A stretch of DNA of 64,000 nt from Hysterangium stoloniferum (taxonomy: Eukaryota > Basidiomycota > Agaricomycetes > Hysterangiales > Hysterangiaceae), in NCBI GenBank assembly GCA_015178975.1, contig WHVD01000049.1, forward strand, positions 1 through 64,000, read 5' to 3'. Under the pieces are notes generated by a model that saw nothing but the letters and a program-made list of their open reading frames with translations, was not told where the DNA came from and made no database searches. The translations under genes and the position numbers were made by a program. Positions 32,617 to 45,213 of this stretch are shown here, in pieces (the first letter of the stretch is position 1; each line of letters opens with the position of its first letter).

Positions 32617-35600
32617 CAACCCTTTTCTGCCATTAGGAGGACCTCCTAGTAATTCATCTGGGAGTTCTAGTACCTCAAGCTATGGAGGGAATTCGGGATG
32701 TGGGGGCGTCACGGTAGAGTACCTAACTCTCCCTTTCAAACTCCGATGCAGCCTCGAGCCAGCGTGCCTATTGATGACTTACCTAAGGATAAAAGGATCG
32801 CTCTTAACACCAACGACATCAAGATCAAATGGTCAGACCTTCCCGAATACGATGGGACTCAATCCAAGGCGTTGGATTACATAATGGACATTATGAGCCT
32901 CTCGGAGATCTCTGACTCCATGAGTACATTGTTGGGAGTCGCTCTGCCAAGACGACTCACTGGCAGTGCTAAGATCTGGTGGAGCACCCTAGACCGTGAA
33001 CATCACACTGAATTTAGTCGATCTCATGGATCGTTCCTTTGGGGCATCGTAGAAGGATTACTAGGAACTCGTTGGCGCGAATCCTTGGCTCTAGAATGGG
33101 AAGCCATGAAGTTTCGACAGGCCAGTCACAATCATGAGACACCTGTTCATTACATTCAGTGAAGGGTCAAGCTCTATCGATTCTTGTACGGGTTCCACCA
33201 AAACCGGAAGGACGAAACGCACAGACTTATCCTGACACTACCCACGGAATGGCTTTATCTTCTACAGGGACAACCTATCAACGACATCATGAGCCTACAG
33301 ACTTACGCGAACAATTTACAAGAGGCTCTGATTAACGCTTGGGTTCAAACACATCGAGAACATTATCGGTTTCAGAAGCCCAGAGTCATGATCACCGAGC
33401 AAGACGAGTCGGATCCCTGGCATGAGGAGGAGCACTCTGGAAAAATCGACTCCACTAATCGAGGCCACGTCCTCCTCGGGGAACTCGACAATAAAACCGT
33501 CCCTAGGAGATCGAATGCTAAGCAGGGTAAGAAACACGGCAAGTTCTTTTTTGAACGAAGTGACAAGAAAAGCATCGCCAAGCCTCCGAAGGAGTGTTGG
33601 ATTTGTGGGAGCTTAGAGCATTTCAAGATCGACTGCCCCCATGTGGGCAGGATGTTGCACTATGTCTCTATTAACAAGTGCTCTGCGCAGAACCCAATGG
33701 AGGAGGCGGAGGATCAAAGGGCTTATGAAACGGTTTATGGATTAAGTGTACAGGGACAAGTACATAACATTGATGAGGAATCAATTTTCATTTCTGTCTA
33801 CCTTCCTCAGCCAGAGGACAACATCGTTTCAGACGTGAAAGCATCCTTGAATGAGAATGAGACATCGCAAGTTTATGTTTCTATATCAGACCATGATTTT
33901 CTTGAGAAAGGAGACTGGCTAGATGCTCATCGTCAGAACCGTGAAGGTCTGACTGAGATGAGAGTTTTATCGCGACCTGAACCTCCCACCATTGAGGAAA
34001 TCGTCGACGAGGACGCATTTGCGAACCGATCTAAGGAAATAAGTCAGACCTACGTCATAGAAGACCCCTCTGAGTCGGAGGGATCGGAGGAGGAGAGCTT
34101 CCCCTTTGACCCAGGGCAATTACCCGACTTAATTCCTTGCGATGAGTCAGACTCTGAAGCGGATGACTCTATTTCGAACACTCCCAAAGTACCTAACGGT
34201 AGATGTATCAGGAGGGACATCAAACTGGCTGCAAGAAAAGAAAGCAAAAGACCTAGAATTCAATACCCCCGATCCAGTCGACTTATGAAAGAGGATTCGA
34301 CTATTATCTATCGCAGAAGGGACCCTCTGGGTGGATATTCCAGTATTGGGATTTCAGCATTACACGTCTACGGACGCGTAGGGAATTCAGAAGCCTGGAA
34401 TCCTATTAAAATCAGGCTGGATGCCGGAGCTGACCTCTCCTTAATCTCGGAGGATTTCTATAAGGAACTAGAGGACCACCCTAAACTCAAGCAAGGACTC
34501 AAGCTGCGCCTCGTACAACTTACCAGTAATGCCAAAGTATTAGGATACGTCAATGTCCCCATTTATCTCGAGGACAACACTGGTATACTCCTCAAATTTA
34601 CTGCCCAGACGTACGTTGTCCGAGGTATGACCATCCCGATCCTTCTTGGAGAAGACTTTCATGTGAACTATGAGATCGGGACACTGCGAGACCAACTGCT
34701 GGGTTCCAGATTGATTTTGCCTGGGAGAGCAGGATCTATTCCAGCCAGTTCTTCCTAGGAGCCACAGCCTTTAACCTTTTCGATTAGCAAGATCCCCTTT
34801 GAGGGATTAGCCAATGACTCATCTGAATTGACTTCCAAACCAGACAAAGGAGTGCATACTGAAAGAGTCGCACAGGCCTCACAAGATTGTACTATAGAAC
34901 CGGAATCAGCTCGATTAGTACCAATCTTTGTAGGAGATCTTATTGGTGACCAATGGATAGTCGAGGGAGTTGTCTTACAGAATGATGATGGGAGTATACT
35001 AGCTGCTCCCACCACCGCCATCTCTAGGGAACGTGCCACGATACCTCTCACTAATCCCTCTCTGATGCCAAGAATCATCAGATGAGGGGAAACCGTTGGA
35101 TTAATTCACGACGCGAACAAATGGGCCCAGACTCCTAGATCTTCGACTGAGAGGGCATCGATGCAGTCGACGGCAACCAAGATCGCCCATCTCGTCGAAA
35201 GTCTATCAAGAATAGAAGAGGAACGTGTCCTTAATCCTCAATCTTCCGGGCTGCCCCTGGAACGGGAACTCGCAGACAATTTCGACCTGGCAGGCCCCAA
35301 AACGTCAGAAGTTGCCACCACGGAAATGTTTCGTGTGGAAGATCTGCATAAGCTAGTTAATTTAGGTCCTGACATCCCTACTGACGTCTCCTCCCGCTTG
35401 GAGTCAGTATTAACTAAGAACATCCTAGCTTTTGGAGTAGATGGGCATTTAGGACAAGTAGATGTCAAGGTCAATGTCCCCTTAAAAGATGGTGCACAAC
35501 CCATTTCAATGTCAATGTTTCCAACCTCCCCGGCTAATAGGAAAGTCATTGACGAACAAATGGACACTTGGTTCCAACAGGGAGTGATTGAACTGTCCAA

Positions 35601-36605
35601 GAGTCCTTGGGGGGCACCAGCCTTTGTCGTTTATCGCAACGGGAAACCACGAGTAGTGATTGACTATAGAAAGTTGAACAGCCTAACGGTTCCTGATGAA
35701 TTTCTGCTGCCGCATCAATCGGAAATCATGCAAGCACTCTCGGGATCCAACATCTTATCTTCCTTCGATGCACTAGCTGGTTTTACCCAACTTGAAATGT
35801 TAGAGGAAGATAAGCCAAAGACAGCCTTCAGATCCCATCGAGGACTGTGGCAATTCCGGAGAATGCCCTTTGGACTTCGTAATGGACCTTCTATATTCCA
35901 AAGGGTTATGCAAACTGTACTTGCAACTTATGGATATTCTGCCTAGTTTATATTGACGACATCGTGATCTTTTCTAAGACATGGGACGATCATCTAGAGC
36001 ATTTGGACCAGGTCCTACAAGCCATCATTGCAGCGGGAATCACTCTCTCGCCCAAAAAGTGCTACGTGGGGTATAATTCGATTCTACTACTAGGACATAA
36101 GGTGTCTAGACTCGGCTTTTTGACCCATCAAGAAAAGGTTGCCGCTATATTGGAATTAGCCACACCTTCTTAGATAGCAGACCTTCAACGTTTTCTCGGA
36201 ATGGTTCTGTACTTCTCTGCTTACATACCATTCTACTCCTGGATGGTTGCTCCACTTTTCAACCTCTTAAAGAAAGGCGTTCGTTGGCATTGGGATTCAG
36301 AACACGCCCGAGCTTTTGAAGACATCAAAGTTGCGTTGAGTTCAGCTCCAGTACTTGGACACCCTGCGAGTGGTATGCCGTATAGGTTATACACAGACGC
36401 TTTGGACTTCGCACTGGGATGTTGCCTCCAGCAAATACAAAAAATGACGCTTAAGGACCTAAAGGATATGAAAATTTATGCCCAAGCAAGGACAGCTTTC
36501 GATCAATCACGAGATGTCCCCATTTTTGTTACTCGTTATAAAACCAAGGAGCCGGAATTCACCTGGATGGATTCCTGGGCTGCAGATTTTGATGACACCA
36601 GTGTC
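32617..36605 (+). pseudogene. Gypsy element 2: Gag, protease, RT and start of RNase H
   Basis: Gag capsid-type domain at about 32760-33360 (SAKIWWSTLDREH), then a CCHC zinc knuckle at 33594-33636 (CWICGSLEHFKIDC). The retropepsin-like site is at about 34420 (LDAGADLSLIS; DAG in place of the usual D-S/T-G). A linker and RT follow, with YIDD at 35950-35961. In-phase stops occur at 33160, 34756, 35083 and 36171, a one-base shift near 35940, and another phase change after that. RNase H begins (LYTDALDFALGCCLQQ), but homology with element 1 stops at about 36605. Integrase, chromodomain and 3' LTR are absent. Confidence 0.9.
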
Positions 36606-36771
36606 AGACAAAATCTAGTCAAACAATCATCTGTAGATTATTCTTTTGGAATAAATTGCACAATGGGGATTGGTACCCCAGATAGTTCTGGTTAACTCTC
36701 TAAACCAACTAAATTTGAATTATATGAAATATATTTGAAAGTTTGCTTGTATACAACAGAATACATCATAA

Positions 36772-36904
36772 CCCAAAGATTAAGTCATAACCCAAATAAT
36801 CTTGTTTAACCCAAATGATCTTGTTTAACCCAAATGATCTTGTTTAACCCAAATGATCTAGGTTAACCCAAATAATCTAGGTTAACCCAAATAATCTTGT
36901 GTAA
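36772..36904. repeat. 19-bp tandem repeat, seven copies
   Basis: Seven units on the pattern CCCAAATGATCTTGTTTAA in exact 19-bp register. They begin about 170 bp after the break in gypsy element 2. No coding frame. Confidence 0.9.
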
Positions 36905-37236
36905 CTATGTCATTTGTGTGTATTTTAAAAAGGCATGCATATTTTAAAGATGAAATTTCAGGTAATTAAATATAAACTCATAGAATAAGTTGTCATGGCC
37001 AGAAGGAATAGACTCACTTGGAAAATATGAGGATTATTCAGTAAAATTTTGTATATTCAATAAAGTGTGACTATCCTCCAAAGTGGTATTGCCTCTTGAT
37101 TATACATACACCCTATGAATGTGCCGTTAAGCTGGCATAGATTGTTGTTTCCTGATTATGCATACACCTGTCAAAAAATAGAAGGATCGAATGTCAAGGA
37201 AATGAAATATGAGTTTTATACTCAATAAATTGTGCC

Positions 37237-37580
37237 ATAAATTTTGTTGCCGAAATGGCCACACAAAGGTGGGTGCGGTGGACTTGGAACAAGCGGTTCC
37301 ATAAAAAATTGAGCTATATTGCCATAAGTTTCATCACCGGCCAGACAGAGGTGGTCACGGTCAACTTGGAACAGGCGGTTCCATAAAAATGAGCTATATT
37401 GCTGTAAGTTTCATCACCGGCCAGACAGAGGTGGTTGCGATTAACTTGGAACAGGTGGTTCTGAAAGAATTCAAGTTTAAGCTCTATAAATTTTGCCATA
37501 AATTTTGTCCCAGAAATTACCTAGTTCCTATTGAGGAGTGGTTGCGGTAGACTTTGGAACAGGTGGTTCCAAGAAAATAT
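37237..37580. repeat. 80-94 bp tandem repeat, four diverged copies
   Basis: Units begin near 37237, 37324, 37404 and 37498. They share ATAAGTTTCATCACCGGCCA, a GTGGTTGCGG-type core and ACTTGGAACAGGCGGTTCC. Copies two and three are the most alike. Confidence 0.85.
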
Positions 37581-39437
37581 AGCCGACAGAAAAATGACAG
37601 TGAAAATTGCGCTCAGAGGCAATAGTAAGATGATGGTACCTAATGGCACAATCAAAGGCGATAGTAAGACAGTGCATAGTGGCACACTAAAAATTCGCAC
37701 ATAGGTGATGGATGACAATGCAAATTGGCACATAAAAAAGGTTTCACTCAGAGGTGATAATAGGATGGCGGTGTAGAATAGCGCCGAAAGCAATTTCGCA
37801 CAGAGGTGATAGTGGGATGGTGGTGTAAAGTAGCACCAGAAGAATTCCTCATGTTAGTGGTGAGGTAAAAATGTGCCCAGAGGCGATAATGAGACGATGT
37901 TAATGCATCACAACAGAATTTTGAAATCAATGCTGCCGGAAATTGATAGCAGGTGAGATTCCATTGCTGATGGATAGGGCTGATTAGACGACAACACCAA
38001 TGATGTTGAGCATAGATGCGACAGATGTGGTGGCGATGAGACAATGAAGTGGGCGGTTATGCGCCAAAGTAAGTCGAAAGAGATGTTGAAGGACAATGGA
38101 TATGATGCACATGTGACGAGTGTGGTTAGAATAGACAGACACCATTATGCAGCAAGCCTAAACAAAGGAGGGCCGCTTCCTTCCATGGTACGGTGTTCTC
38201 TTCTCAACACTCCTCCTCACTGCTCTCCTTCCTATTGTGCTGTGTCTTAACGCTCCGCCTCACCGCTCTGAAGAATGGAAGATATGAGGGTACATTGAAC
38301 ATAAACATAGGGAGCGCCTCCTTCCTATTGTGCGGTGTCTTAACTCTCAATGCTCCTCCTCACCGCTCTACTCCTCCTGTTACGTAGTTCCCTGCCGGAG
38401 ACCTAAAGGATATGATCGGTTCGTTGGCTATGGAAAAGGAGGGACGGATGAGATAGGAGTGATGGCTACCATAGAATGGCGACAAGTGACGTTATTTGAG
38501 TTGTCGATTGTAGAACAGTTGTAAAGTCTTGTGGATGAAATAGAATTATGGTAGTTGTGATAAATGGGTTTTCAAATGGTTATTGTTGGGATTAGTCCTG
38601 AATAATAAGCCCTAAAGGGAATGTGGGCCAAAGAGCATTTCGAAGATGAATATGCAACCTGTGCAGAAAGTGGAAGGTGGGTCTTGAGACTTGAAAACAC
38701 AATTGGACAGTGTTTCGTGACTTGGTTATACGGCACGAGCCAGGGCCCATAACCTGTTAGAATTCAAGACCCATATTATTGTGTGTCCACAAGTTCCGGA
38801 GACCACCCCTTTTTCATTCTAAGAATAGACACTGTTGTCCATGATACTTTCCAACAAGGATGTCCTGAACGTAATGTCATGGTCAGCAGAATGACAGTTG
38901 GGGATGACTTTAGTCACATATACCATGCGCTCCTTTCCCCACTCGAGCATCCCATCCACCTCCACACCCCCACCATGGGCTTTGGTGGTCCGGATGGACC
39001 AATTAGCGTTCCTCCCCTGTCCTGATGACACTGCAGGAGTCCTCTGACCAGCATGGATGCTCCCGCTGGTTTGGGAGGTAGAGGCAGAAGTGCTGGCAGT
39101 CGACGGGTTGCTCATTGAGGCGTCTCTGACATCTTGTGACGATAAGGACGGCATGGAACCACTGGTAGAACCTTCCTGGGCATTGGCAGACAGATTGACG
39201 AGATGTTGCTGGTGGAAGAGTAAAAGTAGCTGAGTTAGTGAGTGCTACGAAGCAAACTCTCCCTCTTCTATTGTCATGCAATCATCCTATCTGTCCTCAA
39301 TGCTCACGTTTGTGGTACCTATTGATTACCTAATCATGTAATAACTACAGAACAAACAGCGACAAACAGTGACAACAACAACTGGTGGTAAAGACGTTAA
39401 CGCTTTCATCATAACAAGGCTATAACCTGTGGGGGGA
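37581..39437. other. Degenerate repeats, no gene recognised
   Basis: 37600-37900 contains blurred units with GGTGATAGTGGGATGGTGGT and GGCACA. 38190-38370 repeats CTCCTCCTCACCGCTCT and TTCCTATTGTGCGGTGTC. ORFs here are short and show no family motifs. The last part (38700-39300) has a chance ORF pair rich in Ser/Thr and is not assigned. Confidence 0.5.
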
Positions 39438-39442
39438 CAAGC

Positions 39443-40262
39443 TGTTACGACCGGGCAAATCCCGCTGGACTCCGGGCACTAACTCGTACGCCCCCACGCG
39501 CTACAAGCACCAATCGTCTGTTTATAGGATTTCCCGCCCGGACTCCGTTACGTCAAGACTCGTTACGTTCGACCTCATTAAGACACATATCAGTCACCGG
39601 ACTTCCCCCGGACCCCGTCTCTGTCTATGTCCGTCTTCGTCCCACGCATCAGTCACCGGTCCCCGCTTAGAATTCCGTCACCACTCTAATCGAGCCCCGT
39701 TCCCGTTTTAGTCAAATGACCTGTCACGATTTAGGACTCCGCTCCCGCTCCGTTTCCCGTTATGGGTTATGCTTTGTCACGATTCGGACTCCGCTCCGTT
39801 CCGTCCCGTTCCTAACACCAATTTGGTGTTTACTATTCCCGTTCTATGTTTTGCTCGTTTCGTCTCATTATTACTGGATTCGGTATGTCATGCATTCCAC
39901 GGTCTATATAAACTAGCAGATGTTGTACATACAATCCAGTCAGAAAATTAGCTTAGATTCCCCCAGTAATCTAATACATTTTCCTCTCTAAAACCCTACT
40001 CTTATCAGACCGCTCGCACTAGTCGGAGCCCACGGGCTCCGGCGCATCTATCTCTCTCGACTATCTCGATTCACAACTCTCGACTCACGACCTACGACTC
40101 ACGACCCACGAACCCCTGCCCGGACTCCCCGGGATTCCCGTCTGCCTGTCTGAAATTGGACAACACGATTCTAGCGAGGGCGCAGCCTATAAGCTGAAGC
40201 CAAGTCCTACCGGATATCCCGCGGGTTTCTCCGGAAACCCGGCCTGAGTGTGTATCCTAACA
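39443..40262 (+). repeat. Solo LTR, family C, copy 5 (820 bp, TSD CAAGC)
   Basis: Opens TGTTACGACC and ends ATCCTAACA, with the five-base duplication CAAGC on both sides (39438-39442 and 40263-40267). It keeps a TATA box (TATATAA, about 39905) and many CpG sites that are TpG or CpA in the other copies, so it is the youngest looking member. The shared motif is at 40176-40207. No internal region is attached, which fits LTR-LTR recombination. Confidence 0.95.
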
Positions 40263-40559
40263 CAAGCCCCCCACCACCCCACAACTTTACTCTGTATCAA
40301 CAATTCTAAGTATTTATTATGACATGTGATCTCATTCAGAGAAACCTATTTTAAAGTGATTGAAGATTATTTAATTATTTATAATTCTATACAATTATAT
40401 ACTCTTGTGAAATCACTCAACCTAAAACACATAAGTCAGTCTCCTTTCACAATCTTTCTGAATACTTACTCATGGATCAATAATAACATCCTTAAACACT
40501 ACATTTGCAGTCATATCAGTGTCATGGAGTAGGATTTTCACTCTTCCCCAATTTGGCCC

Positions 40560-40870
40560 TCTTGAAACACCAACATATAAGCATGTACTGCAAGTGCATC
40601 CTTGACAGGTTTGGGATGGCAGATTGTAATCCCTGCAGTACTCCTCTGCCACCTGGCCTCATCCTCACATGAGATATGATGCCATTCACAAGAGAGGATG
40701 GTACTTTCATGGCTGACAAACTGTCTCACAAATTGCTTGGCTCTATCATATACATGCAAATTGCAACACAACCTGATTTGTCTTACATGGTATCAACACT
40801 CTCAACATTCATGTCAAACCCAGGGTGAGCACATTGGAACACCCTAAGTCATGTTCTGTTAAGTTGAAGA
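40560..40870 (+). pseudogene. Copia RT C-terminal part, inverted fragment
   Basis: Plus-strand reading gives CILDRFGMADCNPCSTPLPP, then LLGSIIYMQIATQPDLSY and TFMSNPG followed by AHWNTLSHVLL. This is the end of the Copia RT domain and the stretch leading to RNase H. TGA stops interrupt it twice. It lies head to head with the minus-strand Copia pol just to the right, and it corresponds to the part that is missing there, so it is best explained as an inverted piece of the same gene. Confidence 0.75.
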
Positions 40871-41022
40871 CAAGGACACGAAAGGATTGAGTCTGAATAA
40901 CTTTCACTGAGGTATGTGGTGAATGTTGTGTCCTTTTTATTTACTCTATGATTATTTAGGGGAGTTTTTAGGAGAGTAAAAAGGAGAAATTTAGTTCTCG
41001 AAGTTTCTGGCTAATCACATCA

Positions 41023-42688
41023 TTAAAGGAGAGATATATAATCAAAAGAGTTAGTTCCCCCCTTACGGCACCATAGTATATCAACACATTCAAAGCAGGC
41101 TCCCAATTGTTGTTTGAGTTTCATCATGGTGTTTTCAGAGCTCACCACTAGTGTCAGATCATCTACATGTGTTGCTACAATGCAAATTTCACCATTTTCG
41201 ATTTTGAAAAATATGGCATAATCATAAGCTGACTGTGTGAATCTGAGTCTTGTGAATAGAGTGTGTAGCTCCTTGTACCACTCCCACCCTGCCTTTTTCA
41301 GTCCATAAATTGCCTTGAGTAATAGGCATGGAAGGTCCTCTTCACTGGGTTTCACAAATCCTGGTGGCTGTTTCATGAAGATTATTTCTTCTAGTTTTGT
41401 GTTGAGGTAGGTGTTCTTGCAATCAGCCTGGTGTATGGTCCATCCGTTGCAGTTTGCGAGTGCAAGAATGATGTGTATTGACTCTGGGTTGGCTGTCGGT
41501 GTGAATGTTCCATTGAAATCAACACCAGGGACTTGAGGGCACCCTTGTGCTATGAGCTGGGCCTTCACCTTGATGAGGTTATTCTCTGCATTGTGTTTCA
41601 TCATGTAAGTCCATCAACTGCCTACTATGTTTGCGTTTGGAGGTGGCTTTACTAATGTCCATGTTCCATTGGCCTGCATTCTTTCTAGTTCCTCTAACAT
41701 GGCTGGGATCCAAACATCCTTTAAGGGCCATATGCTGCTTCCTTGAAAGTCATTGTATCATTGGGCAATGATGCCAGCATGGTGTGTTTGATGCTGTCAT
41801 CAGTGTCTGCAGTGAGCCATTCTTTTGCAATCACACCTGTCTCTTTGTGCCTATTCACTTCCTTGGGGTGCTTGGAGGCCCACAAGGAATGTTGGACTAC
41901 TATTCAGTCCTGTGTGGGATCCTTCACCCTCACAAATCCATTGTACATATGCTGAAGGTTTCATGATTTGGTGGCCACAACTGAGTGGAGGGGTTGATGC
42001 TGGTTCTGGTTTGAAGTTGTGGAGTGGATCTGTTGTGACTGTGTTTGGTTTGGGATTAGTGCCAGGTGCATCATTGCTGGTTGATTCATTGTCTGTAGGG
42101 GGTCTTGCAATACTGTCTTGGGCTTTGGTCATAGTCTCCTCCTCAGACTGGACAGTGTTGCTCATCTCGGGTGGAAAGTACAAGTTGTGTCAATGCTAAT
42201 GCAACTGCTCTCTGGCCAGTATATGTACATGCTGGCCAAGGCTGTGGCTGTCAAAACCTACCCATTTGCATTTGATGGATTTAGCATTGAGTTTTGATGA
42301 TGTGTTGACTCATACGTAGACTGTGCACCCAAATTCTCATATGTTTGTGAGATTTGGCTTTTTGTTTGTTACAGCTTCAAAAGGGGTTTTATTGATTAAG
42401 GCACATGTTGATACATAGTTCTTTAGCTAGGTTGCATGCATTACTGCCTCACCACACAGGGATCCAGGTAGCTGTGCTGCATAAATCATTGTACGTGCAT
42501 GTTCAATCAGTGTTCAGTTTAGTCTCTCTGCTACACCATTTTGTTGTGGTGAGTTGTGAACTGTAAGGTGGTATTCAGTGCCCTGACTCTGTAGATATAT
42601 TTTGAATCACCATTGACAAGTTTGCCACCATTATCTGTTTGAAAATTTTTAGTTTTCTTCCCATGTTGTGTGAGTACCTAGGGCCTCA
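41023..42688 (-). pseudogene. Copia pol: integrase end, linker and RT
   Basis: Read right to left: QTDNGGKLVNGD, then HLTVHNSPQQNGVAERLN and GSLCGEAVMHAT (integrase core with a frameshift between the first two). A Ser/Pro-rich linker (41851-42183) follows, and then RT with GTWTLVKPPPNANIVGS, GVDFNGTFTPTANPESIH, LLKAIYGLKKAGWEWYKEL and the catalytic YVDD equivalent THVDDLTLVV. Several stops and shifts make it a pseudogene. RT breaks off at about 41040 after QLGACFECVDIL. The remaining RT piece is found inverted at 40560-40870. Integrase continues on the other side of the Tc1 insertion at 45584. Confidence 0.85.
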
Positions 42689-42930
42689 TACAGTGACTCA
42701 AAAAACCCTTCGCATGTTTCACCCTTCAGACCTATATCCCTGATAACTCAAAGAATAAAAATGCAAAAATATCAAAAGTATTTGTGAATATGCTCTATCA
42801 TATCTAGAATATGGAAGTATGATGCCATTACATAAACTCCAAATATGGAAATATTACAAATATTTATATACAAGAGACTCATGTGAAGCATTTTTTTGCT
42901 GACCACTCTGACCCACAAAACTACTTATAT

Positions 42931-45213
42931 TTAGTACTTAGTATAGCCACCCTTTGCCTTCAACAACCCTCCTAGGCATACTCTCAATCAAATTCTGACA
43001 CACCTCTGCATCAATCTTGTTCCACTCCTCCTCCACCCTCTCCCACAACACCAGTATCCCTTAGCCTCCTCTTTTCATAGTCCCACAAGTGTTCAATGGG
43101 GTTGAGGTCTGGAGACTGTGCTGGCCATTGGAGAACATTGAAATCATTATCTTGAAACCAAGTCTGGGCCTTCTTGCAGGTATGTTCAAGGTCATGATCT
43201 TGCTGAAAGATGACATCACCCACATATTTTCTATAATAGCTGAAGCTGGCTTGAAGGTCCTTCTCTATAATCTTAAGATAAAGGTCCCCATCCATCCTCT
43301 CATCTATCTTGAAAGAATATCCAGGTCCTTCCCACAGCATGTAGCCCATAACATCACAAATCCTTCTCCAAACCTCACAAAAAATCCCTTCCAATAAGTC
43401 TCCTATATATAAATATTTGTAGTATTTCCATATTTGGAGCTTATGTAATGGCACTGTATTTCCATAATATAGATATGATAGAGCATATTCACAAATATCT
43501 TTGATATTTTTGCATTTTTATTCTCTGAGTTATCAGGGATTATCAGGGATGTAAATCTGAAGTACCAAACATTAGAAGGGTTATTGAGGCATTCCCAACC
43601 ATATTAAGACTATTGTACACAGTTTGGGTGCAGATGAACTGGTTGGTGACACTCCTAAGAGCTTTGGCCACATCAACAGCAGTGTCAGCCTTCCCAGAGC
43701 TGAGGTGCTGTGCATAGTGAATGTTGGTAGGGGAAAGCTTTGAGGGATGACCACCAATGTGTTGACTTTTCTGGGATTTCGGGTTAGCGACGGATTGCGA
43801 GCATTAGGGCTCGGGTCGCAGCATTGAGGATTCACCACGTACTATGGGTTACATAAGGTCTATTTGTACTTATTTAGTCCTTATCCATTTACAACGAGTA
43901 CTGCCACCTCACTCAGACAAACGGAAAGTTATACAGTCTAGGAACAGCACCACGAAAACTTAACATAAACGGATCACGGCCAGCCACCGTTAACCAAAGC
44001 TAGGTGCTGTGCAGACCACCTTTGATCTCGTCGCTACAAATCGCCGTTCGCGCAATTTCGTTTTTTCGAGTGTCGACTAGTCGCATCTTTTTAGGCGGCC
44101 GTATAGAAGGGCATAGAAGCCGCAGTATTCGCACGGGAAGGGCTCCGGGGCGATACAGTGAACTTGCAGGAGTGAGCGGCCGTATTAAAGGGCTTAGAAG
44201 TCGCAGTACTCACACAGGAAGGACTCTGGGGCGGTACATTAAACTCTGCAGTTTGTAGATTCTCGTGGGAAGGACTCCACAGTATCTGTTTGGTCTATTT
44301 TAGACTGCTCGGTGTGTTTTGACCCACCGGGAGTGCGCTGACTTTATTGTCTGGCACTAGGCTTGTTTTAGCCGCATTTTCCTTTTTTTTCATTTTTTCA
44401 CTATTCTAAATCAGCGTCGACCACTTATCCAAAACGGGAGACGAGAAACGCTTTTTGCTCGTGTCCACGGTGCATCGACGTATACCCCCCCCCCACTTTT
44501 TTTGCGTCAACGGGTTATCAGTTCTGCAAAAATTACCATTCGGATTTCACACATCGCGCGAGACTTATCACTCGTAAATAATCGAATTCTACCGCCGGCA
44601 CGAAGGACTGTGCAGAGCGCTGAGCCAGGTCACATTTGTCCCAGATCGCTGTTTAGACGTCGCCATCCGCCATCACACTTCTCATAAAGGGCCTTGGGAT
44701 TGATTGGGAATGGGAGTTGCAGTGAGGGAGCTTGGGCTGGGAGGCTTGCTATCACGGTATAGGCATTTCAGTTCAGATTTGGAGTTGCTGAACTTCAGGG
44801 AGTGCTCGGGCCGTGGGGATGGTCACCGCGAGCCCCTTATGCTCGAGGGAGTGTGTTGACTTTTCTGGGATTTCGGGTTAGCGACGGATTGCGAGCATTA
44901 GGGCTCGGGTCGCAGCATTGGGGATTCACCGCATACTATGGGTTACATAAGGTCTATTTGTACTTATTTAGTCCTTATCCGTTTACAACGAGTACTGCCA
45001 CCTCACTCAGACAAACGGAAAGTTATACGGTCTAGGAACAGCACCACGAAAACTTAACACAATGGACTTAGAGAGATGAGAACAATGCTTAGAGTGAAGC
45101 TTAGAGACTGTGAAAATGCTATGACCAGTAAAAGCTGCAATGTGGCTAGCTGAATGGCCAACATCAAGCAATGAGAGGATATGATTCTGGCTGGCAAGAG
45201 ACAAAGTGTGCAT
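42931..45213 (-). pseudogene. Tc1-family transposase split by insertion and deletion
   Basis: The N-terminal HTH is at 45213-45065 (NHILSLLDVGHSASHIAA, SKLHSKHCSHLSKS). After the nested element it continues with IGGHPSKLSPTNIHYAQHL and DVAKALRSVTNQFICTQT. The catalytic part at 43011-43330 has QQDHDLEHTCKK (second Asp) and SPDLNPIEHLW (Glu), 34 residues apart. The stretch that would hold the first Asp is replaced by a fragment of the element's own terminal repeat. Frameshifts occur on both sides, and the C-terminus reads CQNLIESMPRRVV in another phase. It cannot make an active enzyme. Confidence 0.85.
43760..45059 (+). mobile_element. Complete mini LTR retroelement (TRIM-like, 1300 bp, TSD CAATG)
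   Basis: Two LTRs of 206 bp (43760-43965 and 44854-45059) open TGTTGACTTTTC and end CTTAACA. They differ at five positions, all transitions. CAATG is duplicated on both sides (43755-43759 and 45060-45064). A purine-rich GAGGGAGTG precedes the right LTR, which supports plus orientation. The 888-bp interior has no gag or pol; its longest frame (44004-44258) is the product of an 81-bp internal duplication (from about 44095 and 44176). It must be moved by proteins of another element. The primer site was not identified. Confidence 0.93.

Noticed and set aside
36772-36904. CRISPR-like array
   Set aside because: Units are contiguous 19-bp repeats without spacers, in a eukaryotic context.
40470-40771. 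Minus-strand ORFs that recall a helicase C-terminus
   Set aside because: The plus strand of the same stretch reads a clear Copia RT segment (STPLPP, QIATQPDLSY), so the minus ORFs are shadows.
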